A stretch of DNA of 64,000 nt, from positions 5,329,001 to 5,393,000 of the forward strand of contig QKWM01000004.1 in NCBI GenBank assembly GCA_003248315.1, written 5' to 3'. The notes under the pieces are model-generated. The model saw only the letters and a list, made by a program, of their open reading frames with translations. It searched no databases and had not been told where the DNA came from. Made by a program: the position numbers and the translations under genes. Shown here piece by piece: positions 47,609 through 57,626 of this stretch. This stretch comes from Streptomyces sp. SW4. Lineage in GTDB: Bacteria; Actinomycetota; Actinomycetes; Streptomycetales; Streptomycetaceae. Every line of letters begins with the position of its first letter. Position 1 is the first letter of the stretch.

Positions 47609-49011
47609 ATCTCACGCTCCATGGCCTTCTCCAGGTCGGCCTGCATCCGGCGCAGCGCCGGGCGCACCGACCGCGGCGAGGCCAGCGCGGCCCCGGTGTG
47701 CTTCAGCAGCACCTGCTCGACCTCGGCGACCTGCGGGGGCGCCGGGACCGGACCGGTGTCGGGGAACCGGTCGAGGGTGTCGTAGAAGACCCGCCAGTGC
47801 GTCGGGCCGGTCTCCCGGTAGCGGCCCCCGGTCAGCATCGACCGGCGCGCCGGGGTGGTCTGGTTGGTCCGGAACAGCCGCGTCAGCGTGTCGCGGCGGG
47901 CGGCGTACTTGATGAACTCCCAGGCCTCCTCCTGCCGCCTGGAGGTGCGCAGCAGGGCGTAGCCGGCCGCGCCGAACTGCATGCGCTGGGTGCGCCAGCG
48001 CGGGAAGTACTGCACGTCGTAGCCGGACGGAGGCATGCCCGCCAGGTGCAGTCCGCCCGCCCAGAAGCCGCCCGCGGGGTCACGCCGACCCGCCCGGTGG
48101 AGAACACGCCGATGAGGTTCTGGCCGTTGCCCCCCTCGGGGCGGGTGCACAGCCCCTCCCGGACGAGGGAGGCGAGGTAGTCGTAGACCTCCTCCACCCG
48201 GTCGTGGGTGGCCTGCGGGGCGGTCCAGCGGAAGCCGCCGCCGCGGCCCCGGCGCTGGTCCTCCGGGTAGAAGGTCCGCCACAGCCATGCGCCGCCCGGC
48301 GCCCTGGACTCCGCGAGCAGGTTGGTGTCGTTGGCGAACAGCCAGGGCACCACTCCGCCCCAGAGCCGGTTGGTCCAGAAGTACGGCGTGAAGTGCGCGC
48401 CGCTCGACCGCTTCATGTCCCGCAGCAGCGCGGTGAAGTCGTCGCGGGTCCAGTCGGCGGGCGGCAGTCCGGCCCCGGCCCGCCGCAGCACCTCGGTGTT
48501 GAGGTACATGTCGGCGGCGTTGAACTCGACCGGCAGCTGGTAGAGGCTCCCTCGTGCATCATCGACTCCACCAGCGAGGGGTGGACGTCGGCGAAGTACT
48601 CGCGCAGCTCGTCCGCGTCGCGCCGCACCCAGCGGTCCAGCGGGACCCCCAGACGGCGCGCGAAGAGCTGCACCCCTCGGTGGCGACGTACACGAGGTCG
48701 GGGGCGGTGCCCGCCGCGACCTGGGTGAGGATCTTGGCGAAGAAGTCCGACCAGTCGACGGCCTGCACGGCGTCGATCCGGAGCCGGATGCCGGGGTGCA
48801 CCTTGCGGAAGCCCTCGGTGAGCGTGCGCACGGCCTCCGGCCGTAGGCGGGCCGAGCGTGGCGACGACGAGGGAGCCGTCGTCGCGGCCGGCAGGTCGGC
48901 TCCGGTGAGCCGGTCCCAGCTCGCGGCGGTGCCGGCCAGGGCGGCGGCCCCGGCGCCGTAGGCGCCGTATCTGAGCAGCGTCCGGCGAGTGAGGTGCGAG
49001 TCGGTCGTCAT
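47605..49011 (-). CDS. ABC importer sugar-binding protein with Tat-type signal (frame-disrupted)
   Basis: About 470 aa, cluster-B extracellular binding protein. The signal has a twin arginine (LTRRTLLRYGAYGAGAAALA), suggesting Tat export; I see no clear lipobox. The core contains FRKVHPGIRLRIDAVQAVDW, LTQVAAGTAPDLVYVATEG, PYFWTNRLWGGVVPWLFAND and EEAWEFIKYAARRDTLTRLF. The ATG at 49011 has no good ribosome-binding site, and a LacI-type operator lies only 7 bp upstream. Breaks near 48870, 48675, 48550 and 48080. First gene of the importer-GH32 operon; the ligand is likely fructo-oligosaccharides from the divergent exported GH32. Confidence 0.87.
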
Positions 49012-49017
49012 ACGGGC

Positions 49018-49031
49018 CTAACTCGTGTTAG
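49018..49031. promoter_or_regulatory. LacI-type operator candidate, importer side
   Basis: CTAACTCGTGTTAG: perfect 5-bp arms CTAAC/GTTAG around a CG-containing centre. It lies within the leader just upstream of the binding-protein ATG, downstream of the candidate promoter, where it could block elongation. It shares TAAC...GTTA arms with the second site 80 bp away. Confidence 0.55.
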
Positions 49032-49050
49032 TCGAGTGCTGACGCCCCAG

Positions 49051-49080
49051 ATGATGGGAACCGTCCCCGAGGGCTGTCAA
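49051..49080 (-). promoter_or_regulatory. Promoter candidate for the importer operon
   Basis: On the minus strand TTGACA (49080-49075), 18 bases, then CATCAT (49056-49051). The -35 is consensus and the -10 matches 4 of 6. Transcription would start near 49044, giving a leader of about 33 nt that includes the operator. Confidence 0.45.
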
Positions 49081-49093
49081 GGGTCGTGCCGGG

Positions 49094-49121
49094 TTGACCT
49101 TTAACGAGTTAGGTCTACTGT
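49094..49121 (+). promoter_or_regulatory. Promoter with embedded LacI-type operator for the exported GH32
   Basis: TTGACC (49094-49099), 16 bases, TACTGT (49116-49121), about 45 bp upstream of the GTG at 49167. The spacer contains TAACGAGTTA (49102-49111), an inverted repeat with the same TAAC/GTTA arms as the site at 49018. A repressor bound here would occlude RNA polymerase. Confidence 0.55.
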
Positions 49122-49166
49122 TCCGTCTCGTTCCGAGCGTGCTTCCCTCTCCGAGAGGAACCCTCC

Positions 49167-50714
49167 GTGACCCCTGCCCTGTCCAGGAGAGCCCTGTTCG
49201 CCGGGTCCGCCGCCGGCGCCGCGACCGCGGCACTGTCCGCGGCACCGGCCGCCGCCCGCCCCCGGACCGCCGCGGGCTGCGCCCGCTACCGGCGGACTAC
49301 CACTTCACCGTCCCCGACCAGTGGAAGAACGATCCGCAGCGCCCGGTCTGGATCGACGGCGAGTACCGGTACTTCTACCTCTACAACCCCGACTACTTCG
49401 CCGGCGGCACCCGGCGGGCACCGCCTGGCGCCTGGCCGCCAGCACCGACCTGGTCGCCTTCACTGACCGCGGGATCGCCGTACCGAAGGACACCACGCCC
49501 CACGGGGACGTCTGGTCGGGCTCGGCCGTGGTCGACACCGACGACACCGCCGGCTTCGGCGCCGGCGCGGTCGTGGTGCTGGCCACCATGTCACCCGACG
49601 ACGGCCCCGTCTCCCAGGCCCAGTACCTGTACTACTCCACCGACGGCGGACGCACCTTCACCCCCACGGCACCGGCCCGGTGCTGCCCAACCCCGGCGTG
49701 CGCGACTTCCGCGACCCGAAGGTGATCCGCGACGAGGAGCGCGGACGGTGGGTGATGGCCCTCGCCGAGGGCACGAAGGTCGGCTTCTACCACTCCGCCG
49801 ACCTGCGACGCTGGACCTACGCCGGCGCCTTCACCGAGGACGGGCTCGGCGTGCTGGAGTGCCCCGACCTGTTCCGCATCACCGCCGACGACGGCACCGA
49901 CGCCTGGATCCTCGGGTGAGCGCCAACGGCAAGGCCGCCGGGCTGCCCCACACCTACGCCTACTGGACCGGCACCTTCGACGGCGCCTCCTTCACCGCGG
50001 ACGCCGCCGAGCCGCAGTGGCTGGACCACGGCTTCGACTGGTACGGCGCGGTCACCTTCGAACGGCGGGACGCCCGGGGCCGGATCGATCCCCGCGTCCG
50101 CCACGCCATCGGCTGGCTGAACAACTGGGACTACGCCGACACCACCCCCACCATCGACACCGACGGCTTCAACGGCACCGACTCAGTCGTCCGGGAGATC
50201 CGGCTGAGGCGCTCCCCGTCCGGCGCCCGCTACCTCGCCTCGCAGCCGTCGCCGCCCTCGACGACCACGTCTCGCGCACCGTCCGCCTGGGCGACCTGAC
50301 CGTCGAGGGCACCCGCGTCCTCGGCTACCGCGGCACCGCCTACGAACTGAGCTGCGAGATCACCTGGGACCGGCTCACCGGAGCCGGGTGCAGCTGCGCC
50401 GCTCCGGCGACGGCACCCGGCACATCGACGCCGGGGTCCACGGCGACTACGCGTTCGTCAACCGCAGGGGAGCGGCCAACCCCGACGTGTCGGGCCGGTG
50501 GCAGGAGAGCCGCAGCCCGTTCGACCCGTCGGCCCGCCGGGTACGGCTGCGGATCCTGGTGGACCGCACCTCCGTGGAGATGTTCGTCGACGACGGCCGT
50601 CATGTGCACTCCTCGCAGGCCTTCCCGTACCTGATCGACACCGGGCTGGCGCTGTTCGCGGCCGGCGGCACGGCCGTGTTCCGGAACACGGTGATCCGGG
50701 AGTTCTCGGTGTGA
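49167..50714 (+). CDS. Tat-exported GH32 levanase/fructanase (frame-disrupted)
   Basis: About 518 aa. The twin-arginine signal is ALSRRALFAGSAAGAATAAL, with cleavage after APAAA. GH32 motifs: a variant nucleophile region YHFTVPDQWKNDPQRPVW (the Asp is kept, Met-Asn-Asp becomes Lys-Asn-Asp), VRDFRDPKVIRDE (stabiliser), and LGVLECPDLFRITADD (acid/base Glu). A C-terminal beta-sandwich follows (LRILVDRTSVEMFVDDGRHV). It probably degrades levan or inulin outside the cell to oligomers imported by the divergent ABC system. GTG at 49167 after GAGAGGAA. Breaks near 49285, 49422, 49675, 49915, 50247 and 50388. Confidence 0.87.
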
Positions 50715-50847
50715 CGCCCGGCAGGCCGGGCGGAGGACGCCCAGTCGTCCGCGCCCGGCCTCCCCGGCCCGATGCCCTGTCGCCACCGGCGCCCGACGCT
50801 GCCACGATCTCTGGTGGGCCGACGACGGACGACCGACGGAGCTGCGC

Positions 50848-51832
50848 ATGACGACGGACAGGGCCACGGCGGACGAGGAACTGCGGGCGGCCGAGCGGGC
50901 CGCGGGATCGAGGTGAGGCCGGCCGCCGGGCACATCGGCGCCGAGATCGGCGGCGTCGACCTGGCCGGCGGGCTCGACGACGCCCAGGTCACCGCGATCC
51001 GGGCGGCGGTGCTGCGCTGGAAGGTGGTGTTCTTCCGGGACCAGAAGCTCGACCACGCCGCGCACGTCGCCGTCGCCCGGCGGTTCGGCGAGCCCGTCGT
51101 GCCCGGACGGCGCGGCACGGCCTCGCCGCCCGCCGTCCCGGAGGTCGAGACCACCGCCGACCGGCTGGAACTGGGCGGCCGGTTCGGGATGGAGCACGAC
51201 GAGTGGCTGCGGCGCCGCCGGCACACCCTGCTGCGCGGCTGGCACTGCGACCACGGCGCCCGCGTCGACCCGCCGGCCGCGACGATCCTGCGGGCCGAGA
51301 CCGTGCCCCCGTACGGCGGCGACACCACCTGGGCCAACCTGGCGGCGGCCTACGCCGGACTGTCCCGCCCCGTACGGGACTTCGTGGACGGGCTGCGCGC
51401 CGAGCACCGCCTCGGCGTCGGCTACCAGTCCCGGCCCGGCGACGACGCCTACGTCCGGCACCTGCTGGAGCACCAGGTCGCGAGCGTGCACCCGCTGGTG
51501 CGGGTCCACCCGGAGACGGGGAGCGGGTGCTGTTCGTCAACGGCTACTACGTCGAGCAGATCGCCGGGCTCTCCCGCCACGAGAGCCGGGCCGTGCTCGA
51601 CATGCTGCTGGAGCAGGCGACCCGCCCCGAGTACACGGTCCGCTTCCGCTGGGAGCCGGGCAGCGTGGCCTTCTGGGACAACCGGGCCACCATCCACCTC
51701 GCCCCGTCCGACACCGCCCACCTGGACCATCCCCGGATCATGCACCGCGTGATGCTGGCCGGGGAGGTGCCCGTCGGCGTCGACGGCAGGCCGTCGCAGC
51801 CGGTCACCGGCACGGCGCCGGGACGGTGGTGA
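50848..51832 (+). CDS. TauD/TfdA-family Fe(II)/2-oxoglutarate dioxygenase (frame-disrupted)
   Basis: About 329 aa. The iron ligands are visible: HxD in LRGWHCDHGARVDPPAATIL, and distal His in HPRIMHRVMLAGEVP, with the 2-oxoglutarate-binding Arg two residues later. NRATIHLAPSD and TVPPYGGDTTWANLAAAYAG are family-typical. Members oxidise taurine, alkylsulfates or 2,4-D-like compounds; substrate unknown. ATG at 50848. Breaks near 50912 (GCGGGATC to GCGGGGATC) and 51522. Convergent with the YciO gene. Confidence 0.88.
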
Positions 51833-51846
51833 GCGCCGTCAGGACG

Positions 51847-51974
51847 GCGCGCCCGCTGTCGGGGCCGGCGGGAGACGGGCGCCCGCTGTCCGGGCCGGCG
51901 GGGAGACGGGGCGCTCCCTGTCCGGGTCGGCGGGGAGACGGGGCGCTCCCTGTCCGGGTCGGCGGGGCGCCCGG
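51847..51974. repeat. Four tandem copies of a roughly 33-bp repeat between convergent genes
   Basis: Unit core GGGGAGACGGGGCGCTCCCT followed by GTCCGGGTCGGC. The first two copies read CGCCCGCTGTC...GGGCCGGCGG; the last two are nearly identical. It fills the gap between the TauD stop and the YciO stop. Copy lengths differ by one base at G runs, as elsewhere in this sequence. Confidence 0.8.
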
Positions 51975-51976
51975 CG

Positions 51977-52598
51977 TCAGGACTCGAAGCGGGACGTGTC
52001 GCCCGCTCCCCGGCGCACGATCTCCGCCTCCCCGCCGGAGAAGTCGACGACCGTCGTCGGCTCGGTGCCGCAGTCCCCGAGTCCACGACCGCGTCCAGCG
52101 CGTGGTCGAGCCGGTCCTTGATCTCCCAGCCCTGGGTCATCGGCTCCTCCTCGCCGGGCAGCAGCAGCGTGCTGGACAGCAGCGGCTCGCCCAGCTCCGC
52201 CAGCAGGGCCTGCGCGACGACGTGGTCGGGATGCGCACGCCGACGGTCTTCTTCTTCGGGTGCTGGAGCATCCGCGGCACCTCACGGGTCGCGGGCAGGA
52301 TGAAGGTGTACCGGCCGGGCGTCGACGCCTTGATCGCCCGGAACACGTCGTTGTCGATCCGCACGAACTGGCCGAGCTGCGCGAAGTCCTGGCACACCAG
52401 GGTGAAGTGGTGCCGGTCGTCCAGTTGACGGATCGCGCGGATGCGGTCGATGCCGTCGCGGCTGCCGAGGCGGCAGCCGAGCGCGTAGCAGGAGTCCGTC
52501 GGGTACGCGATCAGCGCGTCGGCGCGGACGCTGTCGGCGACCTGGGCGATGCTGCGCGGCTGGGGGTTGTCGGGGTGCACGTCGTAGTACTTCGCCAT
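51977..52598 (-). CDS. Sua5/YciO/YrdC-family protein (frame-disrupted)
   Basis: About 208 aa. The YrdC fold is clear: IAQVADSVRADALIAYPTDS (Sua5-type start of the dsRNA-binding fold), YALGCRLGSRDGIDRIRAIR, HHFTLVCQDFAQLGQFVRID and GRYTFILPATREVPRMLQHP. The length and SKKKTVGVRIP-like stretch fit the YciO branch rather than the tRNA threonylcarbamoyl enzyme. Function is therefore uncertain. ATG at 52598. Breaks near 52232 and 52082. No operon partner. Confidence 0.87.
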
Positions 52599-52759
52599 CC
52601 GCCGAGCTTATGCCCCCGGCGGACGGGGGCGGAGCACGGCGGCCGGCGGCGCCGCCGCGGGCGCGGTGCCGGGCCTCGCGCGGCGGCGGGAGCGAGGGGT
52701 GGTGAGGTAACGTCGCCGGACTGGGCCGACAGTGAGGCGAGGACGAGGAGCGGGCCGAC

Positions 52760-54285
52760 GTGGCGGGCCGAGACGGCGACGGGACACGACAGGGGCCGGG
52801 ACAGCGGACGGGGTCTGGGCGGCGGAGCTGCTCGACCATCTGCGGCCGGCCGGCCGCGATGTACGCAGGGTCGTCGCCTGGCTGGCCGGTGCCGTCGACG
52901 CCGTCGTCACCCTGCAGGACGGCGGCGGGCGGCTGCTCGCGGGCACCCCCGCCGCGCTGGACGAGGGCCTGGTCCGGGACATCACCGCCGGCCGTATCGC
53001 CTCCGCCGCCTGCGAGGACCGCGGCCGCCATCTGCGCCTGGTCCGGGTGGAGCGGCCCCGGCCCGCCCCCGCCGCCGTGCTGGCCGTGGCCCGCGCGACG
53101 CCCTTCGACCGGCCGGCCGCCGAGATCGTCACCCACACCGCCCAGGTCGCCGCCCTGCTGCTGGCCGCCGAGGAGTCCGCCACGGCCGCACGACGGCTCC
53201 GGCGGGCCACCGCCGACCTGCGCCTGGCCATCCTGCAGCTGCTGATGGTGGAGGACACCGTCTCCGCCCGCCGGGTCGCCGCCGGACTGTGGCCGGGCCT
53301 GCTCGACACCGACGCGGCCTGCGTCTACGTCGTCGAGTGCGGCCCGGACGACCGCGACCGGCTCGCCGAGGAGTGCCTCGACACCACGGGCGAACGCGCC
53401 CTCGTCGTGCGCTGCCCGGCCAAGGACGGGCACGTCATCGTCCTGACCCCCGGGAGAGAACCGGCGACGACCTGCGCACGCTGATCGCCCGCCACCCCGG
53501 ACCTACCTCGGCGGCAGCGCCCGGCAGGGCCTGGCCCGGACCGCGACCGCCTACGGGCAGGCGGTCAGCGCCCTCGCCGTGGCCCGCTTCCGCCCCGGGC
53601 GGGCCGCCGTCTACGCCGAGCGCACCCGGCCCGAGCGGCTGATGGACCCGGCCGCCCTGCACCGGTGGACGGCACACCTGCTGCGCCCGCTGGACGACCT
53701 GCCCCACCACACCCGCGCCGAACTGCTCGCCACCACCCGCCTCGGCCTGGAGTTCACCGCCGTCAGCACGGCCAAGGTGCTCGGCGTCAGCCGCAACACG
53801 GTCCGCGCCCGCATGGACCGCGTCGAGGGCATGCTCCGCACGGACTTCGCCGACCTGACCGCCCGCGCCGCCGTCCACCTGGCGCTCAACGCCCAGGCCG
53901 GGCTGGACCAGCTCCCGGACGGCGGCGCCCCCGGCCGCGCGGGCGACGCCCGCCTGGCCGACCTGCTGGCCGGGCCCGCGCTGCGGGCCTGGGCACAGGA
54001 CCTGCTCGGCCGGCTGGAGGACGACACCAGGGACCTGCGCCGCACGCTGCGCGCCTGGCTCGCCGTCGGCGGCAACGCCGAGCGGGCCGCACGGACCCTG
54101 GGCGTCCACGCCCAGACCGTCCGCGAACACGTGCGCAGCGCCGAGCCGGTCTTGGAACGCCGGCTGCTCGACCCGGCAGCGACCTGTACGAGGTCGTACT
54201 GGCCCATCTGGCCGTCGGGGACCTCGACCAGCCCGTCCTGCACGGCGCGGAACCGGGCAAACGGGACTCACCTGTGCACGGCTGA
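52760..54285 (+). CDS. PucR/CdaR-like regulator with two helix-turn-helix segments (frame-disrupted)
   Basis: About 510 aa. N-terminal half: a sensor-like region (VVAWLAGAVDAVVTLQDGGG; AAVLAVARATPFDRPAAEIV). C-terminal half: two HTH-like blocks, STAKVLGVSRNTVRARMDRV and NAERAARTLGVHAQTVREHV, each followed by an amphipathic helix. PucR/CdaR proteins normally have one C-terminal HTH_30; two make this architecture odd but known in Streptomyces. GTG 52760 is a plausible start. Breaks near 52800, 53458, 53490 and 54178. Targets unknown; no divergent partner gene. Confidence 0.75.
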
Positions 54286-54503
54286 GCCGGCGCGGCCCCG
54301 CAGCGGGCACCGACACGGTTCACAAGGGCGGAACCGGCCACGTACGTTCGTCGGGCCGCGGGGGCACGACCGGAACGGGGGACCGGTCGCGCCCCCGGTC
54401 CGGCCCGCCGGCCGCCGCCTCCCGGCCGGTCCCTGATCCGGCCTCGTCCGCGTGACACATCCGGGGTCCCGGCCCCGGCCGCGGGTTCCGGCCGCGCCGC
54501 GCC

Positions 54504-54528
54504 GTGTGCACCGCCCGGGCACGGGTAC
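54504..54528 (+). promoter_or_regulatory. SigB-type promoter candidate for the 78-aa gene
   Basis: GTGT, 15 bases, GGGTAC, with the -10 ending 43 nt upstream of the ATG at 54571. It fits the Streptomyces SigB pattern. Confidence 0.45.
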
Positions 54529-54570
54529 CCGGCCGACTCGGAGAACCGAGGAACCGAAGAGGAGGCCCGC

Positions 54571-54807
54571 ATGACCAGCGGCACGGAGACCGGCGGCGTG
54601 ACCGGTACGCAGGACAAGGACTACAACCTCATCTGGTACGTCGAGTCCTGCCTGAACAACGCGCTGCGCCTGGAGACCTACATCCAGGACGCCGAGCGCC
54701 AGAAGGACACCGAGGTCGCGGAGCTGTTCCGCAAGGCGCAGGCGGACAGCCGCAAGGGCGCCGAACTGGGCAAGGGGCTCCTGCGCGCGCGGCTGGGCGG
54801 CGGCTGA
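54571..54807 (+). CDS. Small conserved-looking protein, 78 aa, upstream of catalase
   Basis: Intact. After a Gly/Thr-rich start the protein is helical and highly charged (DYNLIWYVESCLNNALRLET; DTEVAELFRKAQADSRKGAE). It resembles small ferritin-like or DUF-type helical-hairpin proteins, but I cannot name a family. One Cys. GAAGAGGAGG precedes the ATG. It has its own SigB-like promoter and a perfect 17-bp hairpin downstream, so it is probably monocistronic. Its expression may parallel the catalase next door. Confidence 0.8.
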   Translation: MTSGTETGGVTGTQDKDYNLIWYVESCLNNALRLETYIQDAERQKDTEVAELFRKAQADSRKGAELGKGLLRARLGGG

Positions 54808-54823
54808 CGGCGTCGAGGACGGC

Positions 54824-54862
54824 ACGGCCCGGTCACCGGCGGGCAGCCGGTGACCGGGCCGT
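54824..54862. terminator. Perfect 17-bp hairpin between the small gene and catalase
   Basis: ACGGCCCGGTCACCGGC, 5-base loop GGGCA, then its exact complement. It lies 17 nt after the stop at 54807 with no T tract, a typical Streptomyces terminator. Confidence 0.75.
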
Positions 54863-54946
54863 CGTGCGCGGCCGGCCGGTCCCGGCTGGCGGGGCCGCGG
54901 CTCCGGCCCGAGGCTGGGTCCCGGGCGGTGCGCCGGACCGGCCGGT

Positions 54947-54970
54947 GAGTGACCCGCCGGCGCCGGGTAC
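54947..54970 (+). promoter_or_regulatory. SigB-type promoter candidate for catalase
   Basis: GAGT, 14 bases, GGGTAC, about 108 nt upstream of the catalase ATG. It lies past the preceding hairpin. Stress-sigma control of a catalase would be physiologically sensible. Confidence 0.4.
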
Positions 54971-55077
54971 CCGGGCTGCCCGCCCGGGCGGCCGGCCGCT
55001 GCCCGGACCCGATCCGACGGACGCCACGACCCGGACGTCACCCGCCTGACGTCACGCACCGAAGGAGCCCACGAACC

Positions 55078-56729
55078 ATGACGGACGTATCGAGCCAGGG
55101 CCCCGCCCCCGGCGACGACCGCAAGGTGCTCACCAACCGGCAGGGCCATCCGGTCTACGACAACCAGAACCAGCGCACGGTCGGCGCCCGCGGCCCGCCA
55201 CGCTGGAGAACTACCAGTTCCTGGAGAAGATCAGCCACTTCGACCGGGAGCGCATCCCCGAACGCGTCGTGCACGCCCGCGGCGTCACCGCCTACGGCTA
55301 CTTCGAGGCGTACGGCACCTGGGCGACGAGCCGATCGGCCGCTACACCCGGGCCAAGCTGTTCCAGGAGCGGGGCAAGCGCACCGACGTCGCCGTCCGCT
55401 TCTCCACCGTCATCGGCGGACGCGACTCCTCCGAGGCCGCCCGCGACCCCCGCGGCTTCGCCGTGAAGTTCTACACCGAGGACGGCAACTGGGACCTCGT
55501 CGGCAACAACCTCGGCGTCTTCTTCATCCGGGACGCCATCAAGTTCCCGGACGTCATCCACGCCTCAAGCCCGACCCGGTCACCTTCGAGCAGCAGCCCC
55601 GGCGCATCTTCGACTTCATGTCGCAGACGCCGGAGTCGATGCACATGCTGGTCAACCTGTTCAGCCCGCGCGGTATCCCGCCGACTACCGCCACATGCAG
55701 GGATTCGGCGTGAACACCTACAAGTGGGTCAACGACGAGGGCCGCACGGTCCTGGTCAAGTACCACTGGATGCCCAAGCAGGGTGTGCGCAGCATGACCG
55801 AGGAGGACGCGGCCAACGTGCAGGCCGAATCCCTCGGCCACGCCACCAAGGACCTCTACGAGGCCGTGGCGCGCGGGACCACCCGAGTGGGAACTGCTCG
55901 TCCAGATGATGGACGACCACGACCACCCGGAGCTGGACTTCGACCCCCTCGACGACACCAAGACCTGGCCCGAGCAGGACTTCCCGCCCAAGCCGGTGGG
56001 CCGGATGGTGCTCGACCGGATGCCGGAGAACTTCTTCGCCGAGAACGAGCAGATCTCCTTCGGCACCGGCGTCCTCGTCGACGGCCTCGACTTCTCCGAC
56101 GACAAGATGCTGGTCGGCCGGACCTTCTCCTACAGCGACACCCAGCGCTACCGGGTCGGCCCGAACTACCTCCAGCTCCCCGTCAACCAGGCCAAGAACG
56201 CTTCGGTCCGCACCAACCAGCGCGACGGCCTGATGACGTACCACGTGGACGGCGGCGGCGAGAACCCGATCGTCAACTACGAGCCGTCCATCACCGGCGG
56301 GCTGCGCGAGGCCCAGTACCCCACGCACGACGAGCAGGGCCCGGAGATCCGCGGCCGGCTCACCCGCAAGCGCATCCCCCGCACCAACGACTACCAGCAG
56401 GCCGGCCAGCGCTACCTGCTGATGGAGCAGTGGGAGCGGGACGACCTGGTGAAGAACTTCGTCACCCTGCTCTCCCAGTGCCCCGGCCCATCCAGGAGCG
56501 CATGGTCTGGCACTTCCTGCTGGTCGAGAACGACCTCGGCCTGAAGGTCGGCGAGGGGCTCGGGATCAGCCCCGAGGACGTGGCCGGACTGGAGCCGCTG
56601 GCGAGCCAGGACCTGACCGACGAGGACCGCAAGCGGCTGTCCAACCTGGGCAAGAACCCGCCGCGGGACGTCGAGGGCCTCACCATGACGCACTGCGTCC
56701 CCGACGAGCGGCACGTGGTGACCCGCTGA
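55078..56729 (+). CDS. Monofunctional haem catalase, small-subunit type (frame-disrupted)
   Basis: About 552 aa. Catalytic His in ERVVHARGVTAYGYFEAYGT, Asn in VKFYTEDGNWDLVGNNLGVF, and the haem-ligand Tyr region near SYSDTQRYRVGPNYLQLPVN. It decomposes H2O2. The size argues against the large catalase type. ATG at 55078 with AAGGAG upstream. Seven breaks, near 55198, 55325, 55562, 55682, 55885, 56485 and one nearby; five worked out are single missing C or G (for example CACGCCTCAAG should be CACGCCCTCAAG). Such an essential-looking enzyme with seven lesions is the clearest sign that the breaks are artefacts. Confidence 0.92.
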
Positions 56730-56739
56730 GCCCCGTGGG

Positions 56740-57626
56740 TCACCGCCGCAGCGCCGACCGGGCCACCGCGAGGGCCTGCTCGGCGTAGCCGCGGCCGAAC
56801 AGCACGGCGTGCACCAGCAACGGGAAGAGCTGGTGCACGCCGACGCGTTCGCGCCACCCGTCGGCGAGCGGCGCCGCCTCCTGGTAGCCGTCGAGGACCC
56901 GGTCGAGATGGGGCAGCCGAACAGGTGCAGCATCGCCAGGTCGGTCTCCCGGTGACCGCCGTGCGCGGCCGGGTCGATCAGCCACACCTCGCCGTCGGCG
57001 CCCCACAGCACGTTGCCGCTCCACAGGTCGCCGTGCAGCCGCGCCGGCGGCTCCGCCGGCCCCGCCAGCCCGGGCAGCCGCTCGCAGACCCGCTCGACGT
57101 CGGCCGCCTCCCGGGGCGGAGCGTCCCGTCGTCGACCGCGCGCCGCAGATACGGCAGCACCCGGTGCTCGGCGTACCACGACGGCCAGTCGGCGCCCCGG
57201 ACGTTGCGCATCGGAGCGCGCCCGATCCAGGCGTCCTCGGCCCGCCGGGGGCGCCGCGCCGAACGCGGGCGCTCCCGCCGCGTGCAGGGCGGCCAGCCCC
57301 GCCCGAACCGGTGTGCAGCCCCGGCGTCCGGCCTGCCCTCCGCGACCCGGTCGAGGACCAGCCGGTGCGGGTCGTCGCCGTGCACCGCGGGCACCCGGAC
57401 CGCGCCCGCCGCGGCCAGCCAGCGCAGCCCCGCCGCCTCGGCCCGGGCCGCTCCCGCGCCGTCACCGCGTTTGACGACCACCACCCGGCCGTCGTCCAGG
57501 ACCACCTCGGCGAGCCCGCCGGACAGCGGCCGCTCCCGCTCCGCCGCCCGCCCGGTCAGCCGGGCCGCGGAGGCACCGGGACTCTCGTGGGCGAAGGGGT
57601 CCGGGCAGCAACGGGATCGTCGGCAC
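56740..57626 (-). CDS. Fructosamine kinase-family protein (frame-disrupted)
   Basis: About 297 aa. Kinase motifs: VVVVKRGDGAGAARAEAAGL (ATP-anchoring Lys), PPARLHGDLWSGNVLWGADG (catalytic Asp), VWLIDPAAHGGHRETDLAML (metal-binding Asp). FN3K-type enzymes phosphorylate ketoamines on glycated proteins, or small-molecule substrates in bacteria. The start is uncertain; GTG 57626 gives VPTIPLLP, then a break near 57598 leads to PFAHESPGAS. Other breaks near 57300, 57120 and 56920. Convergent with catalase, 10 bp between stops. Confidence 0.85.

Noticed and set aside
55078..56729. Catalase as a decayed pseudogene
   Set aside because: All breaks are single missing bases in G/C runs, active-site residues are intact, and the same damage appears in most genes of the window.
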